The notes: generated from the letters alone by a model not told the origin. Shown: positions 46,636 through 59,237, counted from the stretch's first letter. The stretch is DNA of 64,000 nucleotides from Endothia cerciana (GCA_026119935.1 JALRMH010000005.1:1054001-1118000), one strand, 5' to 3'. Numbers and translations are program-made.

Positions 46636-48719
46636 ATGACGAACTCTTCGGCCTTCGTTAGTGCAGTGAGAACAGTGCAATACAATGTACATCTTGGTAC
46701 CTGGATCAACTGGTCTCGCGGACACATCATGGGTGCAACGCTCACCATTGATCGAGCGTACGGCAACTTGCTCATAGCCTTCACAGCCACCTTTATCGGG
46801 ATCGTTGCTACTGCGTCCTGGAGTATCGCTTGTATTTATATTTCACCGGAGCTATTCTACCTCGGATGCTCGTGATGCTCTGCACCACCAACGCCAGGCT
46901 GGTAAGTCACTCTTGAAGCTCAAGTCTAATCGGCGCATCGAATAAAACGTGCCATCACAGTCCTTCGAAATGCGTCTTCAGCAGCAGCGGGACTTTGGAC
47001 GATGTCTCAGCTCCGCGTGGGCGTGGCGCCGTGGTACAGAACCATTGCTAGCCCGCCTCCTGCCAGCCTTGATCTTTGCGGGCGTATGCTTCTGTGCGTT
47101 TATTGTGGCTGGTGGGTTTTCATCTTCAATTTCGTCTGGAATAGGGGAATCAGGTTCTGTCAGACGGCACAAATTGCGCTATCACTCCAACACAGGCGGA
47201 CGGCTTGACCGAAGAAGCTGCTATAGATGCTTTGACTTCGCAACTAGTTGACAACGCCGCGAATTACGCCCGAGAGTGCTATTCGGACAATGCCACAGGC
47301 ATTTTTGATTGCACTACTTTCGTCAGGGACCACCTTCCAGGAACAGTGGACGAGAACGCCGGCTGTCCGTTCAGGGGCGAAGTCTGTCGGAATAACGACT
47401 CCAATAATCCATCCTCCTTGACTCCGGATACATCGAGAATGAAACTGTCGCTGAGTCGGAGTCAGTCCTCATGCCCGATTCCGCATTATTCAGACCCGAC
47501 GCGGATCTATATCTCATATTTCTCTCGGGCAACGGCGTGCTATACAGTCCTCTGACTGATGACCCGTGGTATCGAGGTTTCGTCCCGAATGGCCAAGTCC
47601 ATCTTGCGGGCGAGAGCACGAGCAAAACCACATACCGGCCAGATGAAGCCGCATCTCCGATGGGATGCATATCACAATACCAATACTGCAATGCCGACCT
47701 CCAATGCACAGGATTCGCGAGTTTCATAGATTCCATGGTTCAAGCAGCTCCTTTGTTCAACATAACTCCAGGGATGATCTGGGGGAACGCCAGCCCCTCA
47801 GGCTTGATGTCGTCCCGGTTCTCCTGGTTTCAGGAAACCAGGGCGCAATCCATCGATCTCGGGCCGCTCATTGGAGGTCTTGGAGTTGCCTCTCTCGTGT
47901 CCCTGAGGTACTTTGAGAACGGATATATGGGGCAGCTACCCGAAAATCAGTGGCAACACGACGTGATTCATTGGTGGGCAACGATACTGGCTGCAACACA
48001 GGCGGCTTTCGTCCACACAGCCAACGGCCAGACTGACCCAACAAATCTGCCCTACATAATCCCTCCTGAAAACTCATACATGAAGGAGATGTGCAACAAC
48101 CAGGTATGTCTTCTTGCGCTTCAAAACTGTTCTTCTTCTCGCCCTCTTTTGAAGAAAGCAATTTAATGATTTTTGGATGGGGAGGAGGTAGCGTATAATG
48201 CACAGTGACTGATATAGTTGACGACAGAAAATCCTGAGCACAGACTATACTTCTTTCAGCATCTTTGGGCTTTACTTCACGTACATCACTGGAGCTCTGA
48301 TCATCCTTGTGTCGTACTCCCTCGAGCCCATCTTTGCATGTCTCTACCGCCGGCATAGGTACCAGGGATGTAAATATCTGGAGTGGAACACTAATGCCAC
48401 TCTTCAACTTCAGAGGCTGGCTTTCCAAGGCCTTGGATCGGAATCCTGGTCCGGCTATACGGATGCCATCCCCAAGACCCGGCCAGGATACTTTCTGGCC
48501 GACTTGCCTCTCAGCTATCCTGTAAAGGAAGACGATCCTAGTGCCACTGGGCAAGAAGCCCACGGGCGGACGAGGGGCAGCACCGCCGCACAGCGCACCA
48601 GCGACGATGGAAACGGGTACAGTGGCGGACACCCTGCGGACCGGGATCAGCTTACAGTGGGGTCACATTTTGGATCAAGTGCGGACAGTCTGTCGCCCTC
48701 CCCAGGACAGCCTCTTTAA
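46636..48719 (+). pseudogene. Multi-pass membrane protein gene broken by several frame changes
   Basis: Protein-like sequence runs continuously from ATG 46636 but hops between frames. 'GATLTIDRAYGNLLIAFTAT' (TM1) is followed, one base out of frame near 46825, by 'HRSYSTSDARDALHHQRQA', then an intron 46909–46959 to 'VLRNASSAAAGLWT'. A second change near 47000 leads to 'SSAWAWRRGTEPLLARLLP' and a TM segment 'FCAFIVAGGFSSSISS'. A third near 47150 leads to 'VLSDGTNCAITPTQADGLTE', and a fourth near 47405 to 'LLDSGYIENETVAESESVLM'. After that the frame is clean to a last intron 48103–48228 and 'KILSTDYTSFSIFGLYFTYI' (TM). Fungal families with this plan are common and of unknown function. Four breaks in 2 kb, beside clean genes, point to decay rather than sequencing error. 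Confidence 0.65.
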
Positions 48720-49883
48720 AACTATGTTGATGCACTACCACCTGGCGACAATGAGCGTCCGGTTACTCAGGGAGCCAACGACCGCCAAGCCATGATCAGT
48801 GGGAATTCAAGGAATTAGGAAAGGCGAGGCAGTGCTCGAGAATGTGATGATGGAGCTACACGTGGTTGCAAGGCTTACGTCTGTGCGTTAAAAGTTGAGA
48901 ACAAGTGAGAATGTAGACTTAGAAAAAGACCCATGCGCTTATGGAGTTCATTATAGTATCGCTGTGCAGAGCCAGTACGTTCAATTTAATCTAGAAGTCC
49001 TCCAATTTGAAGACCTCATAGGCAGCCTCCTCGTAGGGATGAGCTCTGTGGAGCACGTATTAGGCCGGCTTGGTCGACCTACGCCCAGGTGCCCGAAGAT
49101 GCTGCAGTTGAATTGGAGTGAGGCAAGGCGCTTTCTTCGGTGCCTCACGGTCTTGCGAGCGGCAAGTCTCGCCAACGCACAAGGCATCTACACTCGACCT
49201 CTTGCACCTGCTCCATGGCCCCAGGGGGTTCCAATGTGTGGATTGGCAGTTTTCGCCTGGACGGAACTGACCAGTCCCCAAAGCCGTGAAGCAGGCCTGG
49301 GCGTAATCTCCAGGGCGAGGGTATCTATCTGCGCCAGCTGCGAAGTTAGCCTCCTTGCAAACCTCGAGGTGAGATGCCGGCACGCCGAAAGGTGAGCTTG
49401 AAGCGCTGGGCTGCGGTTGCTTTGGGGGGTTTGGGGGCCGTCCGAGGCGACAGGGGCGAGTGGAGCCTGTAGGCCTGAGCTGATGGGCAGAGCCTCGTTG
49501 TGGGACGTATGCTGTCTGCTGCACGTGAAGTCGGGAGTCGAGATGGGCGTGGTCTTTATAGTACTGTTATGCAAATACATGTGGCAGTCGACCCATAATT
49601 CCAGCCTGCAGTTTGGGCCCACTTGTAGCCCTATCCAGCCGCCAACCTGTTCATCGCCTCCAGGGGCACTTGCAGGGATCTGTTTAATCTCCCCCCTTCT
49701 ACCATCTCTCGCACCATCTAACAGCTGCACATAGGTTGCAGAAGCTGACGCCACCACAGGAAACCATGCCGGCAACTTCGGTCACACAGTGACGGAACTG
49801 TAGCGGGCGATAGGTAAGATGAGGAGCTGGTGGTTGAAGATCTGCCGTCGTTGAGATCTCTCGGCTGTTTCCTCGCATGAGAA
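48720..49883. other. Intergenic, no gene seen
   Basis: 1.16 kb. Two long opposing frames (48895–49395 plus, 49188–49775 minus) overlap antisense. Neither has a recognisable domain and both look like chance openings in G+C-rich DNA. Confidence 0.4.
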
Positions 49884-52800
49884 ATGGCGACCACGGCGAG
49901 CCTGTCTAGCAGCAACGCGCCAGAGCACGTGCAGAAGCATGTCAAATTGCTGAGCGCGACCCTTTCTGGCAACGAGTCCCGAGTCCGAGAGGTGCTCTCT
50001 CAGGAGAGATGGGTTTCACCCGCAGAACATGATACCTTGAGGCAGGCCCTGGTCAGTGAATCTTGCACCTCCTGAAGAGGCTGCCCCCCACCCCCCAATC
50101 CTTCAGCCTGGTTTAATCTTGTAGGCAAGTATGTTGGAAGGTCCCAGGTTTACTAATGAGTATGGTGAAGGTAAAATCCGCGACGAAAGGGACTCTAACC
50201 ATCTTGCGCCTGCTGCTCGAGGCTGGAGCAGATGTTCACCCGAGAAAGGACAAGGATGTGTCTCCCCTCTTCAAGGCCGCTGAGGCAGGAAATTTGGCTA
50301 TCGTCAGGGAGCTACTAGATCGCAAGGCGGACCTCAGGCCGGACCCAAACTGGCGGCAGCCCAAGACTGGGCAGACGGCCCTTTGTGTGGCCGGCCTGCG
50401 AGGCCACACGTCCATCGTGAAGGCCCTTCTTGACGCCGGCGCTCATCCAGATGGCGGTCGGAACAAGGATGGAAGGGCGGGAGCCGAAGACTGTCGGACG
50501 CCACTGCTGTTCCTTGCATCGGAGAAGTCTAGCAAGTGGAATGTCGAGATCGTGAGACTGCTTCTTGACAAGGGCGCCGGCCCGAACCTCAGAGACTCGA
50601 CCAGGCGCTCGCCTTTGCATTGGACGGCCACCAACGGCCACCTTGAATTCGCGCGCTGCCTGTTGGACGGCCGAAACGGGACGAAGGATATCGTAGACGC
50701 CGCCCAGAACCGTGGAAAGACGGCGCTGCATCTCGCGAGCCTGCTTGGCCGGGTGGACTTCGTGGAGCTCCTGTTGGACAAGGGCGCCAACTGCGACGCT
50801 GCATCTGATGGCCGGTGGACACCCCTCATAAACGCGGCGGAGAAGGGTCACACTGCGGTGGCTGCCAAGTTGTTGGACAAGGGCGCAAATGTCAATGCGG
50901 AGCTCTCGAACCATATGACCGCCCTTCACTGGGCCTCCTTCAATGGGCATGAAGAAGTCGTCCGGCTGCTACTGGAGAGGCCCGAGACCCATCTCAACAG
51001 AAAAGACCAGTTCGAAAGGACACCGATGATCTGCGCCGCCGAGAGACATCATAACAACATCGTTCAGCTGCTATCTCCAGCACGTCACGCGCACAGGCTA
51101 GAGGAGAGCGCCCGGGAGGCCTCGAAGAGATTTGAGGCTACCATTGTCGACTTTGGAGAGTTCCAGGAGGAGAAGTTCCTCAGGGACACCGTGAAGGAAA
51201 AGAAGCCACAGCTCGTTTTCAAGCACACGGTCTACGATTTGCTGTACGGCTGGGACGAGAAGACCGGGAAGGCGACCGTGCCCGTCCTCACCAAGAACAT
51301 CAAGTGGCGACCTCACTTCCGATGGATTCACCTGCCAGCCAATAACATTGCCTGGATAGATACTCTTCTGGCGAAGTCTTTCATTGAAGGGGGCCATCGT
51401 GACGTCGAGGGTTTCAAGGCGCTGGGGAAATGCTTTGATCAGGAGCATCGAGGTCCGCTGGCACACGCAAACTTCATGAGGCACTATTGCAAACGCATAC
51501 CGAGCCGCAGAGCGGATAGGGAAGATATTTCCCTCGGGTCTGTAGCGGAGCAGCCAGGTGAACAGAACGGAGGACCGAGGCAGACCAATGGAGCGGAGTC
51601 CATTACGACAGAACATTCCGAGAACAGCACGGGTAAACCGGACGCCAAGAAGAAGAGCAAGTCTGAGCAAATCGCCGAACGCCATCCGCAGCGACAGAAA
51701 AGAAACAAAGGCAATCCCGGGAATCCGCCGGGAAGCAAGGATGCTAAAATGAACAGCAGACAGTCGTCCTTCGCCTCCACCGAGGCCTTCAGGCAACTAG
51801 TAAATAACGGCAAAATGGTGCTATTTGTAGGTCTAGTCTGCGGGCGTTGTGCGTTTGGGAACTTGACGGCTGACTGAGCTTCTGTAGATGCCTTTCCTTC
51901 ATTACGAGACCCATGACCGGCGGCTAAGTATGACCGCGACGATAAAGAGAGCCCAGAAGGGCGAGCCGCCGCCTTCCAACGCTGCTCGGGATGAGCTCCT
52001 CATCCATGCGTACATCGAGCGGTATCTTCATCCTAGGAGAACATTGGATCAGTTCTTCTACCATGGGATCGACACTACCCAGCGGGACTCCGATCAAGTT
52101 GTGTGGCGGTACTGTCAAAAGCACCGGAAACCGGAAGAGCCCAAACTGTTCATGGTAGATCAGCTCTGGATGTGGATTCTTGGTGGCGGTAAGCTGCGTT
52201 TCACCGAAACAGGAATGGTAATTACTAAACAAGGTGGCCAGATACCGTCATCACATGCTTCCCGGAGCGATGGGACCAGCCGAAACAAGATCCTTTGAAC
52301 GTGGTTGATGGCATTATAGAAGAGACAAATGCGAAAACGAGGGGCCAGATACAATCAGTGTACGATCTCGCCATGGTGATCACGAATCGCTGTGCAGGCA
52401 TGTTTGACCGGCACCGTGTCGACGAGCAACAGTTCCAGTTCTTGGACATGTTTGAAAGCAGCATCGGAAATGTGACGAACGAGGAGTCCAAGCTCTTCGA
52501 CAGATTTAACAGGGCCTCAGAGAAATCGACACAATGGCTCAAGCGCCAGCGTCGCGACAGCGACGGCCAATACGAAGACGAGTTCGCAGACGACCTCCTC
52601 AACATCCACTCAGAGACCAAGTTCCTCGCCGAAATCAAGGACATCCAGGACGAGCTCAACATCATCGCCGTCGTCCTGCACCTGCAGGTGTCGGTGCTGA
52701 AGAAGCTGCAGCTGAACATCGAGCAGGAGCTGCACGTGGAGGGTAGCCGCAAGACCACGGAGCCGATGCTGAAGGACATCAAGCAGCGCTTCCAGGAGCA

Positions 52801-53662
52801 GATGCGCCTCATCGAAGAGCGATACGACGACGTCGTGCGCATGAATGACCAAGCGAGAGGTATCTCGGGCAGCCTGACGAATCTGTTGGATCTGAAGCAG
52901 AAGCATTCAAACGCCCTGGAGGCACGATTCGCCCGCGAACAGGCTATCATCGCTGCCAAGCAAGGTTCGTGTAGTCTGGTGCCCCTTACGACCCTCCCTC
53001 ATAAGGCTGACACTTGGACAGGCCAGACTATCATGGTCTTCACCATCGTCACCATAATATTTCTACCCATGTCCTTTATAGCCGCCTTCTTTGCCATAAA
53101 TCTTGAGGACTGGGGTGACCGTCTCACCATCGGATACGTCTCGAAGTACATGTTTGGCATCGGTCTTGCCGTATCCTTCGTCTTTGTGGCAGCAGCCTTC
53201 CTCGTCCATGACATCTCAGACGCCTGGAAGTACGTCGTCAGGGGCACCAGGAAGTATGTCAAATGCCTCCGCGACAGGCCCAAACGCGATCGAGGGCAGG
53301 GAGCCCAGTCAGCAGGCGTCCCACCCTGGCCGTCGACAGACAATGAGAAGCCAGCCACGGCTGGTGGAGCCTCAACAGCATATCGGCGGTCGATCGCCGA
53401 GGAGATGGAATGGAGGAGGCGGGGTCTAGACGAACCCGAGGCGTATATCAGGATGAGTCTAGATAGAGATCAGTACGATCACGCAAGGCTGGGCCTGTCG
53501 CCGATACGGTATGGCGGGCGGAAGCCGAGTATTGGAAGTGGGCACGGTGTATCAACGTGGGCGAGGCCGAGTTTGGATGGGCGGAGAGCGAGGTTCAGCG
53601 AGGACCTCGAAAGAGGAAGAGATCCTTCGAGGTCGAGGTTACACCGAGAGCCTGCTCGATAA
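49884..53662 (+). CDS. Ankyrin-repeat protein with C-terminal CorA-like membrane domain
   Basis: Five exons: 49884–50051, 50171–51826, 51888–52188, 52242–52964 and 53022–53662, about 1162 residues. The first intron's acceptor (50170) is supported by the branch site TTACTAATG just upstream and by phase. Residues about 60–370 hold eight or so ankyrin repeats ('LTILRLLLEAGADVHP', 'TALHLASLLGRVDFVELLL'). A linker has a basic Lys/Arg-rich stretch. Then the soluble funnel of CorA-like proteins appears ('LWMWILGGDTVITCFPERW') with long amphipathic helices. Two membrane spans lie at about 951–975 ('FTIVTIIFLPMSFIAAFFAI') and about 990–1012. The CorA signature GMN after the first span reads AIN, so classical Mg2+ selectivity is doubtful. 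Such fusions are common in filamentous ascomycetes; function is unproven. The 57 nt last intron is in frame without a stop. Confidence 0.88.
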
Positions 53663-54427
53663 TAGAGGCGGCAGCGGTCAGCTGCACATCCAAGGAGTCA
53701 GCCAAAATCGCAACGAAGACACGCAGCTGGTGAGACCGTCAAAAAATTTTCCATTCCAGGGCATATCGAGCGTCTCGTAGCACGTGAAAGAGGATTCCGT
53801 CCAAACATATCCGCTGACAATCATCGCTGGCTTCGTGGGCTCTTGCCCCTCCCCCCCCCCTCTTCTGCTGTCCATCAGTAGCCAAAAATTTGATTGACAT
53901 GAATAGTGCCGGACCCGCGAAACCAGAACTGAAATGCCATATCAGTCCCGAAGTATTGTGATTCACAGATTTACGGTGCCAAGGGAACAAGGTATTGTCC
54001 TTGTAAATGGGTATTCAGCGGCGAACAGGCCATTGTGTAGTGGCGTTCTGGAATCTTTGTACAGACAGACACCTGGTCGCGATCTTGATGGCGAGATTGT
54101 GAGCTCTCTGGAGGGAGTCAACAAGTGCCCGACACTCTGCGGGATTAGTGATAGTCATGCCTGGTGAACTCAGGGGTAATTTGAATGTTTAGCTAAGCAG
54201 AGGGAGTTACGTCATCTTGATGTTGTTGTCCCGACCTCACTCGAAACTGACACCACCATTGAATACAGTTGTTCGACAATTCGTATTGGGATTCTTATCG
54301 TTCTACAATACTCAGTCCCGTGGTTCACGAACGCTCACTGTCATTTCTCATTCACCGACAGCGGCCAGTGAGACCCTACATTACACGCAACGCCAAATCA
54401 TAAACTTCCACGAGGCGGGTCGTGATC
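53663..54427. other. Intergenic, no gene seen
   Basis: About 765 bp, including C10 at 53851–53860. It holds the 3' UTR of the ankyrin–CorA gene and the upstream region of the small downstream gene. Confidence 0.4.
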
Positions 54428-54715
54428 ATGGCTTTCAAGGCGCACGACCAGGGCCTGACGCCTGGCCTTATGGAGGCCCGTGAGAAGGAGGTCATGGAGG
54501 AGATCGGGAAGCTGATCGACAAGAAGCTCTACCTTGCCCTGGCCCGCGTCATCCCAGACGACCCGGATGCCACGGCTATCGTCAATGACCCTGAGGTTCA
54601 GGAGCAGAGTAAGAACCTGAAGGACGCTGTGGCGGCTGTCATCGATAGGCACGAGGCCATCATCTCGACCATTGCGAGATCCAAGAAAGACAGGGAGAGC
54701 GACAGGCCGGTGTAA
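54428..54715 (+). CDS. Small helical protein of 95 residues, unknown
   Basis: ATG 54428 to TAA 54713–54715. The sequence 'MAFKAHDQGLTPGLMEAREK' continues as charged, evenly helical text ('EEIGKLIDKKLYLALARVI', 'VQEQSKNLKDAVAAVIDRHE') with no signal peptide or membrane span. Wobble positions are strongly G/C, like real genes nearby. A GTG two codons upstream is in frame but not needed. I do not recognise the family. It stands alone in a gene-poor stretch. Confidence 0.55.
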   Translation: MAFKAHDQGLTPGLMEAREKEVMEEIGKLIDKKLYLALARVIPDDPDATAIVNDPEVQEQSKNLKDAVAAVIDRHEAIISTIARSKKDRESDRPV

Positions 54716-56173
54716 CTGCTCGGGCATCTTACTCGTGCTGCGAGGTTCCCAACCGCTCCGCTCATGGACATGGCTCGGACGGCTAAAGTTGATGGCATAG
54801 CAGAGCATGTGTGGCCAGGATACGACAAAGGTGCCACATGACGATGTCGAGACGGGCGCTGATCCTCGCTGATGGCCTTAAAGCTCGAGCAGCGGGGTGT
54901 CGTTAGTGGGTTCAAGGGGATGGGGGAGCACAAGGCAAGGGAGGAATGAGCATGGATAGGAGGTGTTGAGTCAAGTGCAGTCTAAAGGTGACTGACTCTA
55001 CTCACGACACCGCCCGGGTGGAAACGGCACTTGCCTTTGCGTTGGTCACACTGGGATCCTCTCAGACTAATCTCGCCACCAAGTAGAGAGCGAAAGGTGT
55101 GATCCACGGGCCGGGAGGCGCTATTAGTCGCCACGGAGGCCCTTTGAAAAGTGGGCTGACTATAGCGATATATTTCCTCTCACGGCAAGCGGCGCACGGG
55201 TAAACCAAATTGACGGATTTCAGCCGTTCAAAGCAGCAACCCGAGGCATTGCTGTGTACTCACCCAGGCACGGTCAGGGTCAGCCATTCGCTATATGATA
55301 ACGTTGGATCCCCACCAAGAGAACGTCCGCGGCCGAGCGTGTGTCGGCTAATATGTACACTGAAATGTGGTTCTCCGCGGACAGCCCTCGACGCGGACCC
55401 GGCATTTCCGATTTAAAGCGGCAGAGGGACAAGATTGACTTGGCTGATTTCTTGTCTTCAATAGCGGCCAGATCATAAGACATCGTATAGTGACGGGTGA
55501 TCCCGAAGAGCGCGGTGAAGCCGCCCGTACCAGTCTATATCCGCCTGATATAGTTTGCGAAGCGTCACGTACGAAGATCAAAATATCCAGCTTCGGGATC
55601 AATTAGCCCTTTCGAGCTATCACGCCGGCATGGAGGCATCCTGGCTGCGCTGAACATGCAGCCAGCACGGCAACTTCCTGGTCAACTAGGCTAAATGATA
55701 ACGGGGATTTTCATGTCTGCAGCTGGGTTCTGTACCCACTTGGAGGGATCCAGCCATATGGCAATGTCACAAGAAGGTCCAAGCACGCAGGATGTCCCAC
55801 TCAAGCTGTGCTAGTTATTTCTAGCCAGCCAGTAATGCTTCTTCGAAGGATCAATCCCCACACGCCGCGGCCAAGGGGCTGCAGACCAAGAAGATGAAGC
55901 TTAGCGGAAAGAAAGGATGGAGACAGACGGTCGCACCCGTAGTAGCGCAACCGATTCTGCCATCGTACATAGTAAGTAGGACGGATCCCCGGCGGAGTCC
56001 TGCATCCCGTGGCAGACGCGATGTTCCGTTTTACAGTCACCTTGATCGACCTGACATGAAGTGGAGGCCCGGCCTACTGCCCTCTTGCTCTCTGGTCGCA
56101 CACGCTGACCACCTCTCGGCGCACGCGAGACAGGTGTAGGGAGGCTGCGCGTAGCAACTCGACGCGGCACGAT
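54716..56173. other. Intergenic, no gene seen
   Basis: 1.46 kb with only short frames on both strands. No motif, repeat or RNA gene was recognised. 55560–55960 is somewhat richer in A+T than its surroundings. Confidence 0.45.
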
Positions 56174-57669
56174 ATGGCAATCGAGCACACGTCTCTCCCT
56201 ATCTTGCCCAGTATCGAGAGCCTGCTCATTGGGGACTCTGTCGTGGCCTTTCTCGCGGTCTCGGTGGTAGCTCTGCGGATTGTGACCCGGCTGGTGACGG
56301 GCTCGAGGCTGGGTTGGGACGACTACCTGATTATCGCGGCGGTGCCACAAGCCATCGGCATCCTGATTTGTAATGGTTTATGTAAGTGTACAAGATCCGC
56401 AGCCCTCGTTTTGACAGACTGAACATGGCAAGCTGATCAACAACAAATGCTTCAGGGTCTACAGCAGGGGCCGGATACCAGCAAGACGATGTCCCAGTGG
56501 AGAACCAGAGATATATCGCCGCCGTACGCCTTTGGCCGCCGAGTCCTCCATCTCCGCCCAGGAGCGTCCACTGACGAGAACACTAGGTCTTCGTCCCCTT
56601 CGCACTTACCTACGACACGTGCGTACTGACGAACAAGCTCTCCGTCCTCTTCTTCTACCTCCGCGTCTTCACGCACGGAGCAACTCGACAGGCCACGAAA
56701 TGGATGATTCTTCTCATTGCGGTCTGGGGCATGGGGAACGTGCTGCAGTCCATCTTCGTCTGCCACTTCCACGATGGCCACATCACCTTCACCCAGACCC
56801 AGTGCGGCGCGAGCACCGCAAGCTCCGTCGCCGCTGGCGTCTACAACTGCGCGACGAACATGGTCATCAACTGCCTACCGCTCTTTACGATCTGGTCCTT
56901 GAAGACAGTCAGCGTGTCGACCCGTCTTGGCCTGTCTGCCGTGTTCCTGCTTAGCCTCGGGTGAGCCGTCTCCCGCCCCTGTGGCCTCCGGCCGGCCCGG
57001 GAGGGTCGAGCCCCAACACCACCACCTGCGGACGCTAATGCCTCATGTCGCTGCAGCGTGACCTTTGTTTCCATCATCCGCATGGCCCAGCTCGTCCAGG
57101 CGGTGGGTTCATCCGAGCCGCTGGTGAGGCCACCTCCTCTGCCTACAGCGAAGCCTTGCCCACCTCGCTAACAGACTACACAGGTCACCCGGAGCAAGAT
57201 CGCCTTCCTCACGGTCCTGGAGGTCAACCTCAGCATCTTCTCCAACAGCCTGCCGATGCTCTTGCCCCTCTACTCCTACTGGCGCTACCGGAGGTTCTAC
57301 GACAACGAAGAGGACGAGTATGTCTCGCGCCTACGGGGCGGCAGCAAAGAACCCAAGAACCGCAAGTTCCTCGTGGAGGGCGTCACCAACGGGCTCCCGC
57401 TGGAGACGATCTACGGAAAGGACCACGTACATTTCACGGCAACGGTCGGCAGGGGAGACACGAGGCACGAGCGGGGGAAACGCTCCGGTGCCAAGTCCAG
57501 AAAGCGAGCTCCGAGCGACCAGTCCGAGGACGGCTGGGACACGGAGTCGACGAAGAGGCTGCCGACGAGTGCGAGTGCTACGGGGATCACGATCGAGACG
57601 AAGTGGGTCATCACAGAGGAGACGAGGGAGGGTCCGCTTGAGAGCCAGCCCAGTCGCACCTATGGATGA
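56174..57669 (+). CDS. Rhodopsin-like (fungal Pth11-related) seven-span membrane protein
   Basis: Exons 56174–56381, 56456–56523, 56587–56960, 57057–57123 and 57184–57669, about 400 residues in one phase. The family mark is 'VTGSRLGWDDYLIIAAVPQA' after the first span. Later spans include 'WMILLIAVWGMGNVLQSIFV', 'VYNCATNMVINCLPLFTIW', 'LGLSAVFLLSLGVTFVSII' and 'IAFLTVLEVNLSIFSNSLPM', then 'LYSYWRYRRFY'. The C-terminal 120 residues are hydrophilic and cytosolic-looking. The extracellular loop has cysteines ('CHF…QCGAS') as usual for the group. These proteins are putative plasma-membrane receptors in filamentous ascomycetes. The small second exon and the donor of the fourth (57123, or 57101 in frame) are the least certain. 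Confidence 0.85.
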
Positions 57670-59237
57670 AGACCCCTTACTGCAGCATCCTGCCAGATGT
57701 GGCGATGACCCCGGTCTGGTGTTGACCATCCGCCTCGCCACCTCCCCTGTCTGCCCCGTCTGCAGGAACAGCCCCGGACATGTTCCTTGAAGAGCAAGTC
57801 TTACTTACTGCACAGGCTAGACCAGGTGTTGGAAATGATCTCTGTACCTGTCGAGAAGGGGAGACGATGCGGCCAAGCTAAACGGGCTGGGCTGGGGGAA
57901 TGATAAGACGGCTCTCGACCAACCCCAGGGCGAGGCCTAGGTCGACGTCTCCCAGCGGCGCTATCTGCCCGGCTATCGCGGAACAGGTGTCGGCGGTGCA
58001 GCCGTGCCTCAGGAATGCCGGCGAGTCGCACAGAGTGGTGCAGGAGGCCTCACGAGTAGCATCTCCCAGAACAAGGCCGCGGCCTTGGATGGCTTCCGGA
58101 AGACGATGCTGCGACGCCCCCACCGAGCTTGGTGCTCTCCGGCAGACAGTCGGTGCAGACCCGGAGCTCGAGGAGCAGCTCAAGGGAGGACCCGCCAGAG
58201 CCTACCGAGATCGTCCCGATGTTGAGTGGGTCAAAGTCCACCCACTCGCAGCCACGAACAATCTGCTCTTCGACAACACTGCCGCTCGACAGCAGCCCGA
58301 GAGTCGCGGGTCGTACAGTTCAGATTGGCAGGTGCCTACTCGCGCCTATGGCTAATGGCAGGGGATGTTCCGGGGAAGCTGTTGTCCGGCAGGACCGTTC
58401 CTCGTGGTCCTGCTGGCCCGGCTGCGGGATATTTGGCGTTGGCTGCCGTTAAGGAATTAGAGATCAGACATCATCAGGCATGAAGGCGGTCTACGAGACA
58501 AATTCCCAATGTAGAGGGGTAATCGGATGCCCGGTTCCTCAAAAATAGACACCTATGGCACTGGAACTTGACTCTTTTGTTTATCTAATTGGTGTTGAAG
58601 GCCCTTTGGGGGGGGGGGGGGTTCCGCATCTCTGGCGCCCTGTCCTCGCAGGTCTTTTTATGGGGGGACCCGTGAGAGTAACGCTGGTGACCGAGAGTGC
58701 CAGCCTTATTTACTTAAAGATGGCTTGTCTTGGCGGCGTGTCTACTGTCGTGCAACAGTCGACCCGACCCGCTGGGAAATGTCGCTGCAGGGGTTCAGAA
58801 CAGGGTACGGCAGTGGACTTTGTCAGCAGGTAGGCGGGCGGCCCTGCAGGCGCAGGCGCAGGTGCTCATGCTTTTGCTGCTGGGGCCTGGATCTGTTTCC
58901 TTCCTGCTCACCCCACCACCCACCCGCCGCCTTCCCACCGAATCCTGTTTGTGACTGGTCAACCTGGCAGGGCGTGGCCTCGTTATTATTCCTCCTGCGT
59001 CCTCACGACATCCTTACCTGCGCATGTGCTTCTTCTGTATTGCTTTCTTTGGCATCCTCTCCCCTCCTTCGGCGTCAGCCCATCAAACACATCATTATCA
59101 CTTGCTCTGGGCGGCATCCTGCAGCACCGCATACCGCATACCTCACTCTTAGCACGCGGTCGCATCCGCCCTTTCCGTCCATTATCCTACCCCGCTCGTT
59201 GCCCGCCCAGGCTTTGCGCATAACCCATAGCTTCAAG
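57670..59237. other. Intergenic, no confident gene
   Basis: 1.57 kb upstream of DOT1. Overlapping frames on both strands at 57878–58355 are long for chance, but none shows a domain. G14 lies at 58608–58621. 58900–59230 is pyrimidine-rich and is probably the DOT1 promoter and leader. Confidence 0.4.

Noticed and set aside
48895..49775. Two opposing frames of 166 and 195 codons
   Set aside because: They overlap antisense, have no domains and no supporting splice or start context.
57878..58355. Overlapping frames on both strands upstream of DOT1
   Set aside because: Long openings in G+C-rich DNA, but no recognisable motif on either strand and no way to choose between them.
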